Shown: positions 54,900-63,845 of the stretch, in pieces | How the letters are laid out: each line of letters begins with the position of its first letter | Numbering within the stretch: position 1 is the first letter of the stretch | Assembly: GCF_003590775.1 (NCBI RefSeq) | Contig: NZ_QYUM01000003.1 | Location: 64,501 to 128,500 of the forward strand | From: Sphingomonas cavernae | GTDB taxonomy: Bacteria > Pseudomonadota > Alphaproteobacteria > Sphingomonadales > Sphingomonadaceae | DNA length: 64,000 bases | Reading direction: 5' to 3' | Position numbers and translations under genes: made by a program | The notes under the pieces: generated by a model | What the model was told of the DNA's origin: nothing | Databases searched by the model: none | Seen by the model: the letters and a program-made list of their open reading frames with translations, nothing else

Positions 54900-56192
54900 C
54901 TATCGCGCGTCGCCGACCTGCAGCCTCTGAGGTGGCGTCACGGTCTCGCTGTAGCGGCCATCCTCGAAACGGAGCGACCACACGCGCCAATGCCATGTGC
55001 CGCTCGGCAGGTCGCTCACCGTCAGATTTGTCGAAAGGAGCCCGGCACGATCCACCAGACGATCGAGTCCCGCCTCATCGCGCGACAAGACGAAACGATA
55101 CTCGACCTTGCCAGCACCGGAGCCGCGCCACCGGAAGAGAAAATCCTTGCGGTTGCCGGCGGTGCCGGCCTGCGGCGCATCAGCCTCTATCGTGTTGAAC
55201 TGCCTGTCGAAGCTGAAGACGTTGGCCTGACCTTCGATGCCTTCTGCATCAAGCGCGGTCGTGCGAATGAAGTAGGTGCCGTTCGGCAGGGAATCGAACG
55301 TCACCTGCGGCGTCGCCGTTCGCTCGCTCGCGAGACGGTCGATGAAGCCCGCATCGCTGGCGATTTCAAAGCCGTAGCTGCTTGCGTTGTCCACGGTCCT
55401 TGCTGAAAACGCGAGCGTCTCGGCCTGCTGGATGGTGCCCGAGCGATCAAGCTCCGGGGCATCAATCAGTCTGACCGGCTTGATCGCGCTGCCGGAGCGG
55501 ACCGCCGCTCCGCTTCCTGCTTCAATCGCCTGGTCGCGTACCGCGACCGTGCCTTGAAGCGTGCCAACGGTCATGCTTTCGGTCGCTTCATTGTAGCTGA
55601 CGCGAAAGCTGGTTCCGCGCACCGCCGTCGTTGCTATCGGCGTCGTTACGGAAAACGGATTGGTGCGCGACGGGGTGACGTCCCAGTCGCTTCTGCCCGT
55701 CAACAGGCTGAACGATCGCTCGACTTGCCCGGTCAACAAGGTTCGGCGGAGCCGGGTGATCCCGACCCAGCTGTTGGAGGGCAGGCTGAAACGGGAGTTG
55801 TCGGGCAACTCGATTGTGACGAAGGATTTCGCGCCAGTCGCAATCATCATGCCTTGGGTAACCTGATCTCCGGTCACGGCGCGAGCCTCGCTCTTGCCGC
55901 GAACGATCCGGACATTACCCCGATAAGCGGCCACCGTTCCCTTGACCTGCTCGGACCTGAGCAGGCGACGCGGGATCAGGAGCACCTTACCTGTCGGCAG
56001 GCGACGCGGATTAGTAACGCGGTTCAGCCTTTGCACCTCACGATAGTCTCCGGGACGAAGAAAGTAACGTTCGCCGAGCGTAAAGAGATTGTCTCCGCGC
56101 TTCACGCGATAGCGGACCGCAGAATCCGTGCGTGCGGGCGATGCGCTGTGTGCGGGGACGAGAAGGGCCAGAAGTGCAAGCGTCACACTCAT
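54900..56192 (-). CDS. Periplasmic LysM-FecR domain protein
   Basis: 430 residues. A signal peptide (TLALLALLVPAHSA) is followed by a LysM domain (YRVKRGDNLFTLGERYFL, RVTNPRRLPTGKVLLIPRR). The FecR domain reads GTVAAYRGNVRIVRG, QGMMIATGAKSFVTIELPDN, TTPIATTAVRGTSFRVSYNE and GTLQGTVAVRD. A fibronectin-like C-terminal part follows (SSYGFEIASDAGFIDRLASE; YRFVLSRDEAGLDRLVDRAG). This is the FecR type that accompanies CHASE2 sensors, probably a peptidoglycan-bound envelope component. CAGGAG precedes the ATG, which overlaps the stop of the frameshifted regulator upstream as TAATG, so the two were one operon. Confidence 0.9.
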   Translation of the reverse strand: MSVTLALLALLVPAHSASPARTDSAVRYRVKRGDNLFTLGERYFLRPGDYREVQRLNRVTNPRRLPTGKVLLIPRRLLRSEQVKGTVAAYRGNVRIVRGKSEARAVTGDQVTQGMMIATGAKSFVTIELPDNSRFSLPSNSWVGITRLRRTLLTGQVERSFSLLTGRSDWDVTPSRTNPFSVTTPIATTAVRGTSFRVSYNEATESMTVGTLQGTVAVRDQAIEAGSGAAVRSGSAIKPVRLIDAPELDRSGTIQQAETLAFSARTVDNASSYGFEIASDAGFIDRLASERTATPQVTFDSLPNGTYFIRTTALDAEGIEGQANVFSFDRQFNTIEADAPQAGTAGNRKDFLFRWRGSGAGKVEYRFVLSRDEAGLDRLVDRAGLLSTNLTVSDLPSGTWHWRVWSLRFEDGRYSETVTPPQRLQVGDAR

Positions 56193-56856
56193 TATAGCGC
56201 TCCTGGTATCGCTGCGTGGCCGAGCATGGCCTTCAGGCGATAGCCATGGCTGCAGATTGGCGTCAGCCGATATTCGCGTTCGGGCCTGAGCCCGAGCTTG
56301 GTTCGGATCTTCGAGATATGCGAGTCAAGCGTTCGGGTTTGCAGATCGGGGTTGCGACCCCAGACGGCCTCCAGCAGATAGTGACGCGAGAGCGGCCACG
56401 ACAGGTTGCTCAAAAGCACGAATGCGAGATGGAATTCCGTGGAGGTGAGCGTCACGCGATCACCCCGATACACAGTTCTCGCGCGGCTCGATCAGGTACG
56501 CTCTGCGCATGATCGCCTCGAGGCGTGCAAGCAGCACCGATCGATCGACGGGCTTGATGACGTAATCGTCCGCGCCGGCCTGGAGGCCGGTGACTATGTC
56601 GTCGACATCGGTCCTCGACGTGATCAGCATGATGAGCACGGTAGCGGCAATCACCTCGCATCCACTTCAGCAAGTCCAAGCCTGAAATCTGAGGCAGATT
56701 CCAGTCTACGAGAACAAGGTCAAAGACATCGATGCGGAATTGCCTGATAAAGGACGCGCTGTTTGCGAATGCATGCACGAGATGGGCGGCATCCAGCAAA
56801 AGCGATTTCAGGTGTTCACGATATTCTGCGTCATCGTCCACGATAGCAAAGCGCAT
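56192..56856 (-). pseudogene. OmpR/PhoB-type response regulator with two frameshifts
   Basis: The frame MRFAIVDDDAEYREHLKSLL ... LVLVDWNLPQISGLDLLKWM breaks near 56,655. The next, IAATVLIMLITSRTDVDDIV, LQAGADDYVIKPVDRSVLLA, ends at a stop near 56,458. The winged helix is in the third, VTLTSTEFHLAFVLLSNLSW, RHYLLEAVWGRNPDLQTRTL and ISKIRTKLGLRP, ending at a TAA overlapping the FecR start. All functional residues are present, so two single-base sequencing errors are a real alternative to decay. Confidence 0.8.
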
Positions 56857-57350
56857 GCTGGATTCGTCGCCATTTTCCCGCTGCGAGGCGTTGTCCCTCG
56901 CTGCAGTCCTAGCATGAGCCTCTCGGAGGAGGGAGGTGTGCCGGGCTGTCAATCGTAAACAATTGCAAAACGATAGGCCGCTGGCGACGAATTGCGGTGG
57001 GGCAGTGCGGAACCGGCAGATCGGCTGTCCCTCAGGCCCGCACCCCGCCGCGATACCAGGAACGATGCGGCTCTTCGCAGGCCCGAAATCGGCGCACTGC
57101 CGGCTCTGTCATGACGATATCCGGGATTGCAGGTCCCCGCGACAAACCGCCGGGGCGAGTGATGCCTTATTGACCCGGATTGGCCAATCTCGTCATCCGA
57201 TCGATGGCGTGTGCACCGATCTCGTTTGAAGGTAAACAATTGTGTCTTACGACAGGTGCTGATCGCCATCGGCTGGCAATTCCTGCTCCCCGCTCTACGT
57301 CTTGAGATCTCGATGGCCACTATCAGGTCCATCAATAGGGGAGGACGACA
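56857..57350. other. No recognisable gene
   Basis: 494 bases between the divergent regulator and GlsB genes. Short frames only; presumed to hold both promoters. Confidence 0.5.
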
Positions 57351-57620
57351 ATGTACTGGATTCTTCTTCTTGCAATCGGCGGCATTCTTGGCTGGCTGGC
57401 GAGTATTGTCATGCGCACTGATGCCCAGCAGGGTATCTTGCTGAATATCGTTGTCGGGATTGTCGGCTCCATAGTCGGCAACTTTCTGCTGGGCTCGCTG
57501 CTTGGCGGTGGGTCGATCGGATCATGGCCGCCCGACCCGGCGGCACTGCTCAGTGCCTTCCTCGGCGCCGTCATTATGCTTGGCGCCGTGAACCTGTTCC
57601 GGCGCGGCAGCGTGAGATAA
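57351..57620 (+). CDS. GlsB/YeaQ/YmgE-family small membrane protein
   Basis: 89 residues with three hydrophobic, glycine-rich segments: WILLLAIGGILGWLASIVM, GILLNIVVGIVGSIVGNFLL and LLSAFLGAVIMLGAVNLF. This is the transglycosylase-associated (PF04226) type, small inner-membrane proteins often induced by stress. GGGGAGG precedes the ATG. Single gene, followed by a strong hairpin. Confidence 0.9.
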   Translation: MYWILLLAIGGILGWLASIVMRTDAQQGILLNIVVGIVGSIVGNFLLGSLLGGGSIGSWPPDPAALLSAFLGAVIMLGAVNLFRRGSVR

Positions 57621-57625
57621 CCGGC

Positions 57626-57664
57626 GTGACGATCGGTTCTGCTCCGTGCAGCGCCGATCGTCAC
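57626..57664 (+). terminator. 11-bp perfect hairpin after the GlsB gene
   Basis: GTGACGATCGG and CCGATCGTCAC close a 17-base loop six bases after the stop. There is no T-run. Confidence 0.55.
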
Positions 57665-58509
57665 CAGGCGCGAGCCTGTTCGACAAGCGTGTCGCGCGAG
57701 CGCTCGGCATCGGCCAGCATTTGCGAAGCTTCGGCGGCATCGTCGCTCCCGGTGGACGGCGCATGGACATCGGCCGCATCGATGACCGGTTGCTGATCGA
57801 GGCGCGGCTGAGCCCGCTCGAGATCGCCTTCATCCACCGGCGTCAGCAGCTAATGATCAACGTCGCGGTTGGCGATCGCTCGATCCACGGGACGCTCGCA
57901 GGTCGTCGATCGCATGTCTTCCGACACGATCCAGAATGAGATCGAACGGGGCATCAGACCCGGGCACCACATGCGTTAGTGACGGCGAGCAAGCATCTCG
58001 CATCCATTCCAGCCATGGCCGCGCCACGGCGCAGACACGGATCGGACGCAAGAGCGTCCCGGACGATCCGCTGGCGCCGTTCATGGCGCATCCGAGGTGC
58101 TGCGCGAGCCCCAAGCCGCGCTGCCGGGGACTGGCGCTCCAGAAATTGATCTGGGGTCTGCGGGGCGGGTTGGGCTTTGTGAATTTACACTTCTTTGCAC
58201 AATGGGCCGCGCAATGCGTGGTAGTTCTGTTCTGCCGGGCCCTTGCGGGTCGCACCCGGCAGGCGGACGGCATAATGCCCGTTATGTCGTCCGCCTATGC
58301 TTTTGCCGCGCTCGAAATCAGGATCATTGCGAGGGCACGAGGCGGACGGATCCTCAACGGGATCGGGGCCAGATCAGACGTGAAGCTGTACTGGCAGGCG
58401 TCGATTGTGTGCTCAAGCTTCTGGACATCAGTTCCAGCCTTGCCGAGCGCAAGGCGCTTACACAGGAACTCAGCTACACGGGTGCTCTTGATGGGAGCGC
58501 GGAAATGTA
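57665..58509. other. About 850 bases without a recognisable gene
   Basis: Open frames on both strands have no family resemblance. The right edge is the point where the IS3 orfB breaks off. Confidence 0.5.
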
Positions 58510-59261
58510 TCAGCTGAACGTGTCCACGACCGTCAGGACACGCAGCTTCGGCCCCGTCGCCAACTGGTCATGGACAAAGTCCATGGCCCACACATCATTG
58601 ACGCGGGAGGCCGCGCAGCGGCCTTGCCTCAACTTCGCCTTTACCCGCCGCTTCGGCGTTTTCTTGCGCAGTTGCAGGCCCAGCTCCCTGTAAAGCCGAT
58701 AAACCCGCTTGCCATTGATTCCCCAGCCTTCGCGCCGCAGCAGAACATGGATACGGCGACAGCCGTAACGAACACGCGTCTCGGCGATCCCCTTGATCCG
58801 CTGCTTGAGGTCGGCCTGACCGGTACCCTTGTCACGGTAGTGGTAGCTGGATCGTTCCGCCCGCAACACGCTGCAGGCCCTGCGGATGCCGACCTGCCAT
58901 GTGCTGCGGATATCATCGACCAGCTGGCGCCGCCGATCAGGCCTCAGAGCTTTCGCGAAACGACATCCTGCAACATCGCCTTGTCCAGGCTGAGCTCTGC
59001 AACCAACCGCTTGAGCTTCGAATTCTCCTCCTCAAGCTGGCGCAACCGCTTCATCTCCGACGGCATCAACCCAGCATACTTCTTGCGCCAGTTGTAGTAC
59101 GTCACCTCGCTGATTCCTGCCTTGCGGCAGACCTCGCCAACCGATGTCCCGTCGTCCGCCTGCTTGAGCACGAAGGCTATCTGCGCCTCGCTGAACTTCG
59201 ATCTCTTCATCTCATACTCCGTATCCTGGCCCTCCAATCATAACTGGTATTTTCCAGCTCA
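58510..59261 (-). mobile_element. IS3-family (IS407-like) element, 3' part missing
   Basis: orfA (MKRSKFSEAQIAFVLKQADD, GTSVGEVCRKAGISEVTYYN, RRLEEENSKLKRLV-type leucine zipper) is complete at about 58,944-59,210. orfB reads LRAERSSYHYRDKGTGQADL, RVRYGCRRIHVLLRREGWGI and DVWAMDFVHDQLATGPKLRV, then stops at TVVDTFS, just past the first catalytic Asp. The left inverted repeat probably begins at 59261 (TGAGCTGG on the minus strand). The 9-kb remnant retains the end that this copy lacks. Confidence 0.85.
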
Positions 59262-59293
59262 AAACGGTCCGGAATTCCGGATGCACGTCACCT

Positions 59294-59437
59294 GTCGTCG
59301 CCACCGCCATTTTCGACCGGCTGCTCCACCACAGCCATGTCATCACCTTCCCCGGGGATAGCTATCGATTACGCGAAAAGCGTCGCAGTGGCCTCTTGCA
59401 AAAGGCCACTGTGACGCATGATTTGGAGAGTGCCTAA
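59294..59437 (+). mobile_element. IS21-family istB, C-terminal fragment
   Basis: VVATAIFDRLLHHSHVITFP, GDSYRLREKRRSGLLQK and a stop match the end of the IstB helper ATPase. Only about 48 codons remain. Confidence 0.75.
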
Positions 59438-59781
59438 CAACCCTGGGCGGACCAGTTTTGCGTGTCGCCCCCGGCCACTTCACGATGTCGCTTGATACCC
59501 ACTTGCTGCACCGGTAACCCAAGCAGTACGTCCATCCAGAATGCCTGGCATTCAGACCTCCCTTACATACTCCATAGAGCGCGCCGCGCAGAACGGCATT
59601 CGTTAGCTATTCAGCGGTGTGGCAAGATGGCTTCCCTCAGAGACAGCTAGAGACAGCTCTTCTCCTGCTACTCGTTGGCCTGATTCGTCGGGTTCTGGCA
59701 GTTTTCAGTTCGGGCGGGTCTGGTTGGCGATGTTGCCCGGGAAGTTCTTGGCCGATCTTCCGTGCCATATGCCGTCGAGGT
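59438..59781. other. No recognisable gene
   Basis: 344 bases between the istB fragment and the leuD end; no repeat or conserved frame noted. Confidence 0.5.
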
Positions 59782-60423
59782 TCATCCCAGGCTGTCCAAT
59801 CTCGCCCGTGAGACGAACGGGCGCCAGGGCATTGCTGCCATCGCCGCCACTTCATGTTCGTCGATAAGAGCTTTATACCCGAGCGAGCGGTCGATGTCGT
59901 CCAGACCGTTGAGGAGCCGGTCGCGGCTCGCGGCGTCCATCTTGAATGAAATGCATTCGCCATTCACCCGCAAAATCGTTTGCGTGACCAGATCGACTAT
60001 GAGGCACGCGGTGTTCTGATGGGAGGAGTCCGCCAGCAGAATATCGATTTCACTTCGCGGAAGGGTGACCGGCAATATCCCGTTCTTGAGGCAATTCGCA
60101 TGAAAGATGTCCGCGAAGCTCGGCGCGATGACGCACCTTATGCCGAAATCAAGCAGCGCCCATGGCGCGTGTTCGCGGCTGGACCCGCAGCCGAAATTCT
60201 CGAGCGTGACCAAAATGTGGCTTGCGCGCCAGGGATCGCGATTGAGAATAAACTCCGGAATTTCGCTTTCTTGCTGATCGAACCGTAATCCATGCAGCAG
60301 GGCGCGGCCGAGTCCCGATCGGGAAACGGTCTTCAGATACTTCGCCGGCACCAGCATGTCGGTATCGACATTGGCGATCGGCAGCGCGGCTGCGATTGCT
60401 TCGAGGCGGATGAAGGGGGTCAT
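59782..60423 (-). CDS. leuD: 3-isopropylmalate dehydratase small subunit (LeuD)
   Basis: 213 residues, usual length about 200. Visible: [40 protein letters not shown] and [20 protein letters not shown], the swivelling-domain signature, then [20 protein letters not shown]. With LeuC it isomerises 2- to 3-isopropylmalate in leucine synthesis. Its ATG overlaps the leuC stop as ATGA. No leuA or leuB is nearby, and the unit sits behind an aryl-AMP-ligase-like gene, so a paralogous hydro-lyase role in a catabolic or biosynthetic island pathway is possible. Confidence 0.9.
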   Translation of the reverse strand: MTPFIRLEAIAAALPIANVDTDMLVPAKYLKTVSRSGLGRALLHGLRFDQQESEIPEFILNRDPWRASHILVTLENFGCGSSREHAPWALLDFGIRCVIAPSFADIFHANCLKNGILPVTLPRSEIDILLADSSHQNTACLIVDLVTQTILRVNGECISFKMDAASRDRLLNGLDDIDRSLGYKALIDEHEVAAMAAMPWRPFVSRARLDSLG

Positions 60424-61841
60424 GCCTCGAGTTTTCCCGGGTTGACCAGCCGGCCATGGATCGCCGCCGCCGCCGCCATCGCGGGGGACATCAGATGCGT
60501 CCGTCCTCCAGGGCCCTGGCGCCCTTCGAAATTACGATTCGACGTCGAGGCGCAACGCTGGCCCGGGCTCAGCCGATCCGGGTTGAGGCCGAGGCACATC
60601 GAGCAGCCGGGATCACGCCATTCGAAACCGGCCTCCATGAAGATGCGGTCTAGACCTTCCGCCTCGCCCTGAGCCTTCACCGCGCCGGAACCAGGCACGA
60701 CCAGCGCGCGCACACCTGCGGCGATTCGACGCCCTCTTGCCAATTCCGCGGCAGCGCGCAGATCCTCGATGCGGCTGTTTGTACAGCTGCCAATGAACGC
60801 TACATCGATCGGCAGGCCAGCCAGCGCGCTTCCTCCCTCCAAGCCCATATAGTCGAGCTTTTGCTGCAGGCGCGCGCGCCGTTCCGGGTCGACTTCCTTC
60901 GCCGGATCCGGAACGGTTCCGCTGATCGGGATAACATCCTCGGGACTTGTGCCCCAGGTCACCATCGGCTCGATCCGGCGGGCGTCCAGCGTGACGGTCC
61001 GGTCATATCGAGCCCCGGCCTCCGATGCGAGCATGCGCCAGTCGGCGGTCGCGCGCTCTAACTCCTGCCCTTTCGGTGCGAAGGGCGTTTCCGCGAGCCA
61101 GGCAAAGGTCTTTTCGTCGGGCATGATCAATCCCGCGCGCGCGCCGGCCTCGATCGTCATGTTGCAGATCGTCATGCGTCCCGCCATGCTCAACTCGCGG
61201 ATCGCATCGCCGGCATATTCGATCACATATCCGGTGGCGCCAGCGGTGCCGATTTGTCCGATGATCGCGAGGATGATGTCCTTTGCGGTCACGCCGGCGG
61301 CGAGCGGGCCATCGACGTGCACCAGCATCGTCTTCGAGCGTCGCTGGACGAGCGTCTGGGTGGTGAGAACATGTTCGACCTCGGAGGTGCCGATACCAAA
61401 TGCGAGCGCCCCGAACGCGCCATGGGTCGATGTATGACTGTCGCCGCAGACGATCGTGGTTCCGGGAAAGGTCAACCCCAACTCGGGCCCGACGACATGG
61501 ACGATGCCCTGCCGTGGGCTGGTCAACGGAATATAGGGAATGGCGAATTCTGCAGCATTGCGCTCCAGCGTCGCGATCTGAAGGCGGCTTTCCTCGTCTT
61601 CCACTGCGGCGAGACCGCCGCGTCGATTGGTAGTCGGCACATTGTGGTCCGCGACCGCAAGATTGAGGTCCGGGCGTCTTACCTTTCTGCCTGCGGTCCG
61701 CAAACCCTCGAAGGCCTGTGGGCTGGTGACCTCGTAGAGAAGCTGGCGGTCGATGTAGAGGAGAGACTCGCCTCCTCCCATATCCGCGACGACATGCGCG
61801 TCCCAGATCTTCTCATACATCGTGCGTGGCTCGAATGTCAC
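60420..61841 (-). CDS. leuC: 3-isopropylmalate dehydratase large subunit (LeuC)
   Basis: 473 residues from GTG at 61841, chosen because GGAG lies ten bases upstream and the family normally begins with a [13 protein letters not shown] segment, which an ATG at 61820 would cut. Visible: [50 protein letters not shown] and the three iron-sulfur cysteines in [13 protein letters not shown] and [15 protein letters not shown]. Full-length aconitase-superfamily enzyme. It starts 38 bases after the ligase stop and is coupled to leuD, giving a three-gene unit. Confidence 0.92.
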   Translation of the reverse strand: MTFEPRTMYEKIWDAHVVADMGGGESLLYIDRQLLYEVTSPQAFEGLRTAGRKVRRPDLNLAVADHNVPTTNRRGGLAAVEDEESRLQIATLERNAAEFAIPYIPLTSPRQGIVHVVGPELGLTFPGTTIVCGDSHTSTHGAFGALAFGIGTSEVEHVLTTQTLVQRRSKTMLVHVDGPLAAGVTAKDIILAIIGQIGTAGATGYVIEYAGDAIRELSMAGRMTICNMTIEAGARAGLIMPDEKTFAWLAETPFAPKGQELERATADWRMLASEAGARYDRTVTLDARRIEPMVTWGTSPEDVIPISGTVPDPAKEVDPERRARLQQKLDYMGLEGGSALAGLPIDVAFIGSCTNSRIEDLRAAAELARGRRIAAGVRALVVPGSGAVKAQGEAEGLDRIFMEAGFEWRDPGCSMCLGLNPDRLSPGQRCASTSNRNFEGRQGPGGRTHLMSPAMAAAAAIHGRLVNPGKLEA

Positions 61842-61878
61842 CGCTGGTATGCTCCGGTCCAGCGCCGCGGGCAAATCA

Positions 61879-63618
61879 TCACGCGATCTTCTCCGCGATC
61901 ATCTCGCGAAGCTTGGGCTTCGAGAGCTTACCCGAAGAGGTCATCGGGAATTCCGATACGACCTCAATTCTTTCCGGCCATTTGAATTTCGCCATGCCGC
62001 GGGCGCCGAGAAACTCCGCCAGTTGCTGCACCGTTGGCGCCTGGGAGCCAGCCGGCGGAATGATATAGGCGCAGGCGCGCTGCCCATAGGCCGCGTCGGG
62101 CATGGCGACGATAGCGATAGCGGCGACGTTGGTGTGCTCGAGACAGATGCGTTCGACCTCTTCGCAGTTGATCTTTTCGCCGCCCCGATCGACGACATCT
62201 TTGACGCGCCCTTCGAACATCAGATACCGGCGGTCTCCAATCGTCTGGAAGCGCATCATGTCGCCTGATCGGTAGAATCCATCGACCGTGAACGCTTCGG
62301 CATTCCGTTCAGGCGCGTCATAATATCCGCGGATAGTGCAGGGGCCACGGATGGCCAGTTCGCCGATCGCTCCATCGGGAAGCTCCTCGTCCGAATCGAA
62401 GGCGAGAATCCTGAGTTCGTCATGCGGGTCGATCTGGCGGCCGACACTGTCGTTGACCGCTTCGGCAGAATCCGATTCGTTGCAGAAGCAGACCAACCCT
62501 TCGGTCATGCCGAAGATCGGCCATGCCGGAGCGCCGTCGACCATCGCGCTGAGTTTCGCTGCGCCGACCGTCGTGATGAAGCCTTTCGCTTCGCTCAAGT
62601 CCATCTGGTCGAGCCAGCCGGTTTCCTGCAGTCGCAGCAAGATGGGAATTGGAAGCAGGAACCAGTTCGGCCGCCGCGCGACGATTAGTGGACCAAGGAC
62701 GGCAGGATCGAGACTGGCCGCGGCGACGACCTCGCCGCCAGCAAAGAGCGAGGGCCCCCAAATGCAAATCATCGGCGCATTATGGACCATGGGCGCCGGC
62801 GTCAGCGCCACCGTCGTCTCGTCGAGGCCGTGAAAGTCTATGACGGTGCGCATGGTATAGAGATATTCATTATTGAAGCGTGGTATGATCTTGGGAACGC
62901 CGGTAGTGCCGCCGGAAAGCTGGAACACGGCGACCTGGAAGGGGTCGAGTTCGACGTCGGCCAGCGTTTGACGCGCGCTTTCCAGATCCTGCCCCGCAAT
63001 CAGCGTCTCCAGCGCGACGGCGTCCGAGCCGGCAGGCGCTTCGCCGCGGAGCACCACCGTCCGGTTTAGCGACGGAATTTCGCTGCGCATCCCGTTCGAA
63101 AAGGCGACGAAGTCGAATTTGGGATCGTCGCCGGGGACGAAGTGCGCCGTCGCCGCTGCATGGTGTCCGATATAGCCGATCTCCAGGGCGCGATGCGCGG
63201 TCAGCGTGCAGATCGGAATCAGGCCGGCCTTGAAGCAGGCGATGAGCGCGACGACGAGTTCCTTGCAATTCGGAACCTGGAATATGATGCGATCCAGCGG
63301 CCGGAGCCCAAGTCCGAGAAAAGCCGCGGCGGCCTTGTCGGTGATTTCATTGAGTTCGCGGAAGGTATAGGCGCATCCCGGTTCGGACAGTGCTATCCGG
63401 TCGGGAAACCGTGACGCCACATCGCGGAATCCGGATGCAAGGGTCTCGTCCGTCAGCACACCTGACCGGATAAATTCGTCGAGGCGTCGATCCTCTTGAT
63501 ACACAACGCCCGGCATCCTCGTCTTCGGTCCGATGATCCCCGTCACTGATCCACTCCCATTTTCGTCCTTAGATAGCTCATGAAACGAAGCTTCCGCATG
63601 ATCGAAGGCCATTTCCAT
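61879..63618 (-). CDS. Adenylate-forming ligase, 2,3-dihydroxybenzoate/salicyl-AMP-ligase-like
   Basis: 579 residues. Visible: [19 protein letters not shown], the P-loop-like [31 protein letters not shown], the A5 motif [22 protein letters not shown], and [20 protein letters not shown] with the A8 hinge, ending [13 protein letters not shown] with the catalytic Lys. [20 protein letters not shown] is like EntE/DhbE. Such enzymes activate aryl or small carboxylic acids as adenylates for transfer to a carrier or CoA. The start is the ATG at 63618; a longer start seen in the duplicated 5' fragment at 7.7 kb is out of frame here by one lost T. Divergent from the hydrolase at 63753. Confidence 0.85.
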   Translation of the reverse strand: MEMAFDHAEASFHELSKDENGSGSVTGIIGPKTRMPGVVYQEDRRLDEFIRSGVLTDETLASGFRDVASRFPDRIALSEPGCAYTFRELNEITDKAAAAFLGLGLRPLDRIIFQVPNCKELVVALIACFKAGLIPICTLTAHRALEIGYIGHHAAATAHFVPGDDPKFDFVAFSNGMRSEIPSLNRTVVLRGEAPAGSDAVALETLIAGQDLESARQTLADVELDPFQVAVFQLSGGTTGVPKIIPRFNNEYLYTMRTVIDFHGLDETTVALTPAPMVHNAPMICIWGPSLFAGGEVVAAASLDPAVLGPLIVARRPNWFLLPIPILLRLQETGWLDQMDLSEAKGFITTVGAAKLSAMVDGAPAWPIFGMTEGLVCFCNESDSAEAVNDSVGRQIDPHDELRILAFDSDEELPDGAIGELAIRGPCTIRGYYDAPERNAEAFTVDGFYRSGDMMRFQTIGDRRYLMFEGRVKDVVDRGGEKINCEEVERICLEHTNVAAIAIVAMPDAAYGQRACAYIIPPAGSQAPTVQQLAEFLGARGMAKFKWPERIEVVSEFPMTSSGKLSKPKLREMIAEKIA

Positions 63619-63845
63619 GCGAGCATTTCAGATGCCGTCATTTGAGTCAATAAATTTACCCTTGTGTCAGAACTTGCATGGACATGCCGGGCAAGCGATG
63701 CCATCACGATGGCCATTTCCAACAAGTGATGTGCGATGGCAATGGAGGTATAATGAGTCTTGGTCACCGATCCGAAGGATCTGTCGCAACGGCGACGGCC
63801 GGCTTGCGCGGCACGATCTGGAACCCCGATCTTCTTCCTGGCGAT
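63461..63845. repeat. 385-bp direct repeat, copy 2 (complete locus)
   Basis: Matches 7510-7894 in the same orientation. Here both reading frames continue into full genes, so this is the parental copy. It includes promoter-like element copy 3 with GCATG-GA-CATGC at 63676-63687. Confidence 0.85.
63676..63687. promoter_or_regulatory. GCATG-N2-CATGC operator-like palindrome between ligase and hydrolase
   Basis: Perfect 5-bp arms, 58 bp before the ligase start and 66 bp before the hydrolase start. Conserved in both partial copies (7476-7487, 7727-7738) while flanking bases vary, which supports a binding role. Confidence 0.5.

Noticed and set aside
56192-56856. Programmed frameshifting in the response regulator
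   Set aside because: No slippery heptamer or downstream structure was seen at either break, and two shifts in one regulator are more simply decay or sequencing error.
57665-58509. Several open frames of 60-200 codons after the GlsB gene
   Set aside because: Frames on both strands overlap, lack ribosome sites and resemble nothing known.
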